Shown here one piece after another: positions 59,513 through 64,000 of a stretch of DNA of 64,000 nt (position 1 is the first letter of the stretch; every line of letters begins with the position of its first letter). A program made the position numbers and the translations under genes. The notes below the pieces were generated by a model. It was not told the origin of the DNA. It worked only from the letters and a program-made list of their open reading frames with translations, and did no database searches. Origin of the DNA: Paenibacillus brevis (GTDB taxonomy: Bacteria; Bacillota; Bacilli; Paenibacillales; Paenibacillaceae); NCBI RefSeq assembly GCF_018919145.1, contig NZ_JAHLQJ010000009.1, positions 1 to 64,000 of the forward strand. Direction: 5' to 3'.

Positions 59513-62179
59513 ATGGCTACATATACCCCAATGATCGAACAATATTTGAGTGTAAAAGCCCAGGCTCAGGATGCTTTTCTCTTTTTCCGGCTGGGCGATT
59601 TTTATGAGATGTTTTTTGAGGATGCCTTGCTTGCCTCGAAGGAGCTGGAGATTACGCTGACCGGACGGGATGGCGGAGTCGAGGAGAAAATCCCGATGTG
59701 CGGCGTTCCCTATCATTCGGCGGAGAATTATATCCAGCGCCTGATCGAGAAGGGATACAAGGTGGCCATCTGCGAGCAAGTGGAAGACCCGGCTACGGCC
59801 AAAGGGGTCGTCCGGCGGGAGATTATCCGCGTCGTGACCCCGGGAACGGTCATGGAGGGCAAAACGATAGGAGAAGGCGCCAACAACTATCTCGTCTGCT
59901 TGACTGAGCAGGACGGCACGATGGCGCTGGCTGCCTGCGATCTGTCCACAGGGGAGCTGTATGTCACCTCTTCGCCGTCGAGCTGGGAATGGCTCAAGGG
60001 AGAGGTTGGTGTCTACGATCCTTCCGAGCTGATCGGGGATGAAGCACTGCTCTCCTATATTGAAGGACAAGCTGCTCCTTTGGGCAAAAGCGTGGTCTAT
60101 ACTGCATGGGATAAAGGCAAGGAGGAGCTGTCCCGCAAGCAGTTCGGCGAGGCTGCCTGGATTCGTCTTGAAAATGAACGCCGAAGCTGTATCTCTCTGT
60201 TAATCGGTTATCTTAGCGAGACGCAGAAGCGCTCTCTGGGGCAATTGACCAAGTTCTCCTCCTATGAGCCGGAGCAATATATGATTCTCGATCCTTTTAC
60301 CCGGCGGAACCTGGAGCTGGTGGAGACGGTCAGAGAGCGTTCCAAGAAGGGATCGCTCTTGTGGCTGCTCGACCGGACCGAGACCTCGATGGGAGCGCGT
60401 CTGCTTCGTCGCTGGGTAGATAAGCCGCTGCTCAAGCGTGCTGAGATCGAAGCCCGTCTGGAGGCGGTGGAGAAGCTTCGCGACGGCTTTATCGTTCGTG
60501 AGGATTTGCGGGCTTCCCTGGAGGAGGTCTACGACCTGGAGCGGCTGACCGGGCGAATCGCCTTCGGAAGTGCGAACGGCCGGGATATGAATGCGCTCAA
60601 GTTATCCCTGCGCAAGGCTCCGGGCATTAAGGAGCTGTGTCAATCCTCCGGCTCGGCAACATTAGGGCAATTGGCGGAAGAAATGGATGTATGCAGCGAC
60701 CTGGCTGATCTGATCGATGCGGCAATCGCGGAGGATCCCCCGGTATCGGTCAGAGATGGAGGCGTCATCCGCAACGGGTATCATGAACGGCTAGACGAGC
60801 TGCGTGAGGCGGGCAGCAACGGCAAGCGCTGGATTGCCGAGCTGGAAGCGGCAGAACGCCGGCATACCGGCATCAAGTCGCTTAAAATCGGCTACAACAA
60901 GGTGTTTGGTTATTATATCGAGGTGACCAAATCGAATTTGAGTTCTTTGCCTGAAGGACGCTATGAGCGCAAGCAGACGCTCGCCAATGCCGAACGCTTT
61001 GTAACCCCTGAACTGAAGGAAAAGGAGACGCTTATTCTGGAGGCTGAGGAGCAGATGGCCGATCTGGAATATCGCTTGTTCAGCGAGCTGCGGGAGCAGA
61101 TAGCCGGACAAATCGAGCGTCTGCAGCTGCTCGCCGAGCAGCTCTCCAAGATCGATGTCCTGTGCGCGCTCGCCGCAGTAGCGGCGGACGGCGGATATGT
61201 GCGTCCGCAATTGACGGACGGGTATGATTTGCGGATCGAGCAGGGACGTCACCCTGTTGTCGAGACCGTCATGAAGGATGCCTCATTTATAGATAATGGA
61301 ACGGCGCTGGAAAAAGACAAGGCCAGCATTCTCCTGATTACCGGACCTAATATGGCCGGGAAGAGTACGTATATGCGTCAGGTGGCGTTGATCTCCATCC
61401 TGGCCCAGATCGGCAGCTTTGTGCCGGCGGCCAAGGCGGAGATTCCGGTTGTGGACCGGATTTTCACCCGAATAGGGGCAGCAGATGACCTGATCGGCGG
61501 GCAAAGCACGTTTATGGTGGAAATGGCCGACATCCAGATTATGACCGAAAAAGCCACCTCAAGAAGTCTGATTATCATTGACGAGCTGGGCCGGGGAACC
61601 TCGACAAGCGAAGGGATGGCCATTGCCCAGGCTGTCATTGAATATGTCCATCATCATATCGGCTGCAAGGCACTGGTATCCACGCATTTTCATGAGCTTG
61701 CCCATCTGGAGAGCAGTCTGTCAGGCTTAAGCAACTATCGCATGGCTGTGCAGGAAAGCGGGGATAAGGTGCACTTTCTGCGCAAGCTGGTGCCCGGGGC
61801 GGCCGACACAAGCTATGGCATCTATTGTGCCAGACTTGCGGGCCTGCCGAATGGCATCATCGAGCGTGCGTACGGGCTGCTTCAGAGCCTGGAGCAGGCG
61901 GCCGCAGCGGTTGCAGTAGGGGATCTCCCTGTCCAATCAGAGGCGGGAGGGTCTTTGCCGGACAAGCAAATTGCACCTGAAGTCCCGCCAACATCCGATG
62001 TTGTGCAGCTCTCTATTTTTGGCGATGAGCCTGTGGAAAGAAAGAGCAAACCGATACAGGATGACAGCGGGTTGAAGCAAATTGTTAATACCATTAAGAA
62101 TTGCGATTTAATGAATATGACACCACTGGAGGCTATGCAGCTTGTAAATGAGCTGAAGCAGAAGGTGAAGCAGCTGTAG
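59513..62179 (+). CDS. mutS: DNA mismatch repair protein MutS
   Basis: An 888-residue mismatch sensor. The mismatch-reading loop FYEMF (Phe-x-Glu) is near residue 34. The ATPase domain has Walker A GPNMAGKST near residue 611, Walker B IIDELGRGTST, and THFHEL. The C-terminal part has an Ala/Pro-rich linker (EAGGSLPDKQIAPEVPP) and the beta-clamp-like QLSIF segment. Its start is ATG at 59513, six bases after GGAGG, not the TTG at 59507. mutL follows after a 226-base gap that contains a complete family B element, whereas in most Bacillota the two genes are nearly contiguous. Confidence 0.95.
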   Translation: MATYTPMIEQYLSVKAQAQDAFLFFRLGDFYEMFFEDALLASKELEITLTGRDGGVEEKIPMCGVPYHSAENYIQRLIEKGYKVAICEQVEDPATAKGVVRREIIRVVTPGTVMEGKTIGEGANNYLVCLTEQDGTMALAACDLSTGELYVTSSPSSWEWLKGEVGVYDPSELIGDEALLSYIEGQAAPLGKSVVYTAWDKGKEELSRKQFGEAAWIRLENERRSCISLLIGYLSETQKRSLGQLTKFSSYEPEQYMILDPFTRRNLELVETVRERSKKGSLLWLLDRTETSMGARLLRRWVDKPLLKRAEIEARLEAVEKLRDGFIVREDLRASLEEVYDLERLTGRIAFGSANGRDMNALKLSLRKAPGIKELCQSSGSATLGQLAEEMDVCSDLADLIDAAIAEDPPVSVRDGGVIRNGYHERLDELREAGSNGKRWIAELEAAERRHTGIKSLKIGYNKVFGYYIEVTKSNLSSLPEGRYERKQTLANAERFVTPELKEKETLILEAEEQMADLEYRLFSELREQIAGQIERLQLLAEQLSKIDVLCALAAVAADGGYVRPQLTDGYDLRIEQGRHPVVETVMKDASFIDNGTALEKDKASILLITGPNMAGKSTYMRQVALISILAQIGSFVPAAKAEIPVVDRIFTRIGAADDLIGGQSTFMVEMADIQIMTEKATSRSLIIIDELGRGTSTSEGMAIAQAVIEYVHHHIGCKALVSTHFHELAHLESSLSGLSNYRMAVQESGDKVHFLRKLVPGAADTSYGIYCARLAGLPNGIIERAYGLLQSLEQAAAAVAVGDLPVQSEAGGSLPDKQIAPEVPPTSDVVQLSIFGDEPVERKSKPIQDDSGLKQIVNTIKNCDLMNMTPLEAMQLVNELKQKVKQL

Positions 62180-62193
62180 TTAGGTATATATAG

Positions 62194-62377
62194 GTTGAAC
62201 TAGAAAGCTACACAGAAAGGGCATAAGTGTGAAGTGTTCAGTAGAAGCGTTAGCGTTCGCCTTTGTGAGCGGATTTCTACTTTAAGATGGCTTAGTTCAG
62301 TCCAAGAAATCCGCGAACAACAGCGATCGTAAGAACACTTCACACGTTGTCTCTCGTGTACAAATCTTTAGTTCAAC
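62194..62377 (+). repeat. Family B MITE-like element, complete copy
   Basis: A 184-bp element with terminal inverted repeats GTTGAACTA and TAGTTCAAC. The ends are followed by near-symmetrical AAAG/CTTT-type tracts, and TATA-rich sequence flanks both sides. It has no coding capacity. It fills most of the mutS-mutL gap. Parts of the same element are found at 44167, 49484 and 56933. I cannot define its target-site duplication with certainty. Confidence 0.75.
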
Positions 62378-62405
62378 TAGTATAGTTGACGGGAGGGGAA
62401 CATGC

Positions 62406-64000
62406 ATGGCAAAAATAACGGTACTGGATGAGCATATTGCAAACCAGATCGCGGCGGGCGAGGTTGTGGAGCGTCCTGCTTCAGTGGTGAAGGAGTTGGT
62501 CGAGAACTCCGTAGACTCTGGCGCCTCCAAAATTGAGGTTCAAGTGGAGGAAGGCGGACTGGAGCTGATCAAGGTCACGGATAACGGCTTGGGGATCGAG
62601 TCGGATGACTGCGAAAAGGCTTTTTATCGTCATGCTACCAGCAAGCTTGCAAACGGGCGGGACCTGTTCCAGATCCGAAGCCTTGGCTTCCGCGGGGAGG
62701 CATTGCCCAGTATTGCGGCCGTTTCCAAGGTCCGTCTTGTATCCTCTGCCGACGACAGCGGCCTTGGCCGCGTAATCGCAATTGAAGGCGGCACGCTGAA
62801 GGAGAATGAGCTGACCGCAGCGCCTCAGGGAACGGATATTACCATTAAGGAATTATTTTACAACACACCGGCCAGGCTTAAATATATGAAGACGATTCAG
62901 ACGGAGCTGGGGCATGTGTCGGATGTGATGTACCGGCAGGCTTTGGCCCATCCTGAAATATCGTTCAGTCTCAGGCATAACGGCAATACGCTCCTCCAAA
63001 CCGGGGGGAGCGGCGGCCTGCTCCAGGTCATTGCTGCAATCTACGGGATCAATACTTCGAAAGCAATGATCCCTATCGAAGGAGAGAATCTTGATTACCG
63101 GGTTACCGGCTTTATCGGTCTTCCGGAGCTGACCCGTTCCAGCCGGACCGGCATGTCGACGATCATTAACGGCCGGTATATCCGGAATACGGGTCTGCAG
63201 CAAAGTGTTCTGCGCGCATACCATACGTTGCTTCCGATCAACCGCTATCCGCTGGTGGTGCTTCAACTGGAGATGCACCCGTCACTGGTTGACGTGAACG
63301 TGCACCCGGCCAAGCTGGAGGTTCGCTTCAGCAAGGAGATCGAGCTGAATGCCTTTGTGGAGGAGACGCTGCGGCAGGCCTTGTCACAGCAGGTGCTGAT
63401 TCCTCAGGTCGCCAAGCAGCCGCTCGGTAAGCCAGGCTCCGGATCGGTGATCCAGGAGCAGCTGCGCTTCCCGGCCTTCCGGCCGGACAGCAGCGCAGAA
63501 TCCGCCGCGCCTGCGGCTGCGGCGGTGCCGCGGCCGGCTCATGAGACGGCCGGACAGGCCTTGCCCGGCGCCGCTCCAGCCAGCGGCGACTACACCAGCC
63601 CTGCGGCCCGCGAAGCGGCTGCCGCGGGGTGGCCATCGGCGCTGCGCGAGCGCCCGGCGCCGGGCAGCTTTGCCGGCAGCGCAGGCGGAGCCGCGCAGCC
63701 GAGCTCTGCGCCGCCCGCTTCGCGCGGGGCGGCGGCACAGCCGGCGCGGCCTGCCGATGCCGACGCGCTGTATAGCGCTCCGGACGCATCGCCGGAGCTG
63801 CCGGCCTTTCCGGAGCTGACCCTGATCGGGCAGCACCATGGCACTTACCTGATCGCTCAAGATGAGCAGGGGCTGTACTTGATCGATCAGCATGCGGCCC
63901 ATGAACGGGTGAATTACGAATATTACTACGAGAAATTCGGCAAACCAGCCGATGCGTCCCAGGAGCTGCTGCTGCCTTTGACGCTTGAATTTACGCCTGC
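62406..64000 (+). CDS. mutL: DNA mismatch repair endonuclease MutL, 3' end outside window
   Basis: At least 531 codons of a MutL, the ATPase and nicking partner of MutS. The N-terminal GHKL ATPase is complete: AAGEVVERPASVVKELVENSVDSG, VTDNGLGI and ATSKL-like blocks, FRGEALPSIAA, and the second domain GRYIRNTGLQQ and NVHPAKLEVRFS. A linker of about 110 residues, rich in Ala, Pro and Gly and of unusually high GC, leads to the C-terminal domain. Its endonuclease motif DQHAAHERVNYE is present, so it should nick DNA, as in bacteria without MutH. The start ATG at 62406 follows GGAGGGG by seven bases. The frame is open at 64000. Confidence 0.93.
   Translation, partial: MAKITVLDEHIANQIAAGEVVERPASVVKELVENSVDSGASKIEVQVEEGGLELIKVTDNGLGIESDDCEKAFYRHATSKLANGRDLFQIRSLGFRGEALPSIAAVSKVRLVSSADDSGLGRVIAIEGGTLKENELTAAPQGTDITIKELFYNTPARLKYMKTIQTELGHVSDVMYRQALAHPEISFSLRHNGNTLLQTGGSGGLLQVIAAIYGINTSKAMIPIEGENLDYRVTGFIGLPELTRSSRTGMSTIINGRYIRNTGLQQSVLRAYHTLLPINRYPLVVLQLEMHPSLVDVNVHPAKLEVRFSKEIELNAFVEETLRQALSQQVLIPQVAKQPLGKPGSGSVIQEQLRFPAFRPDSSAESAAPAAAAVPRPAHETAGQALPGAAPASGDYTSPAAREAAAAGWPSALRERPAPGSFAGSAGGAAQPSSAPPASRGAAAQPARPADADALYSAPDASPELPAFPELTLIGQHHGTYLIAQDEQGLYLIDQHAAHERVNYEYYYEKFGKPADASQELLLPLTLEFTP

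Noticed and set aside
1-64000. tRNA, rRNA, CRISPR or prophage genes
   Set aside because: I looked for clover-leaf segments, direct-repeat arrays and phage structural genes and saw none that I could support.

Overview
The window looks like chromosomal DNA of a spore-forming Bacillota, most likely Paenibacillus. The reasons are a ger germinant-receptor operon, the spore-coat gene cotE next to mutS-mutL (the arrangement known from Bacillus), the paired topoisomerase IV genes, many GTG and TTG starts behind strong AGGAGG sites, intrinsic terminators after most transcription units, and recognisable sigma-W, sigma-G and sigma-E type promoters. I see no rRNA, tRNA, CRISPR array, prophage or transposase gene.

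Left part (1-14 kb). The window opens inside a dynamin-like GTPase gene whose stop codon lies in a MITE-like repeat present as two tandem copies. A GNAT acetyltransferase and a permuted-papain hydrolase follow. Next is a galactose module: an AraC-type response regulator, a LytS/YesM-type histidine kinase and a sugar-binding lipoprotein, probably together a sensor, then mglB, mglA and mglC. The module starts from a promoter whose -35 is overlapped by a CcpA-type cre site. A CAP-domain secreted protein precedes a pspA-DUF4178 pair with a consensus sigma-W promoter.

Middle (14-45 kb). A GDSL hydrolase is coupled to an ABC-2 exporter. Then come parE-parC, a divergent LysR/ilvE pair, a MarR regulator, a solitary SecA2-type ATPase, an rRNA-methyltransferase-like and pseudouridine-synthase pair, an ABC exporter with a YlmA-like ATPase, and an SPFH protein. 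The germination operon on the minus strand is gerA-gerC-small two-TM protein-gerB. After it lie an HD-GYP protein, a cupin that may be made in the mother cell, a truncated UvrC-like nuclease, a MOSC protein and a heterodimeric ABC exporter with one degenerate ATP site.

Right part (45-64 kb). A TetR-controlled MefA-like efflux gene has clear operators. Then come a class 3 lipase, a carbonic anhydrase-PatB operon, an M32 carboxypeptidase, a NitT/TauT-type ABC importer, an ArAE-family membrane protein, and cotE. A stand-alone ATP-grasp-independent amidoligase (COOH-NH2 ligase type 2) gene follows, then mutS and the first 531 codons of mutL.

Two families of short inverted-repeat elements are scattered through the window. 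Family A (about 168 bp, ends GTTCAAAAAGTCA) occurs at 1968-2317 (two tandem copies), 12864-12949 and 57801-57893. Family B (about 184 bp, ends GTTGAACTA) occurs at 44167-44300, 49484-49552, 56933-57022 and 62194-62377. They mostly sit just after stop codons; one complete copy separates mutS from mutL. The most promising leads are the amidoligase beside cotE, the galactose sensing module, the solitary SecA2 and the element-derived C-terminus of the dynamin.
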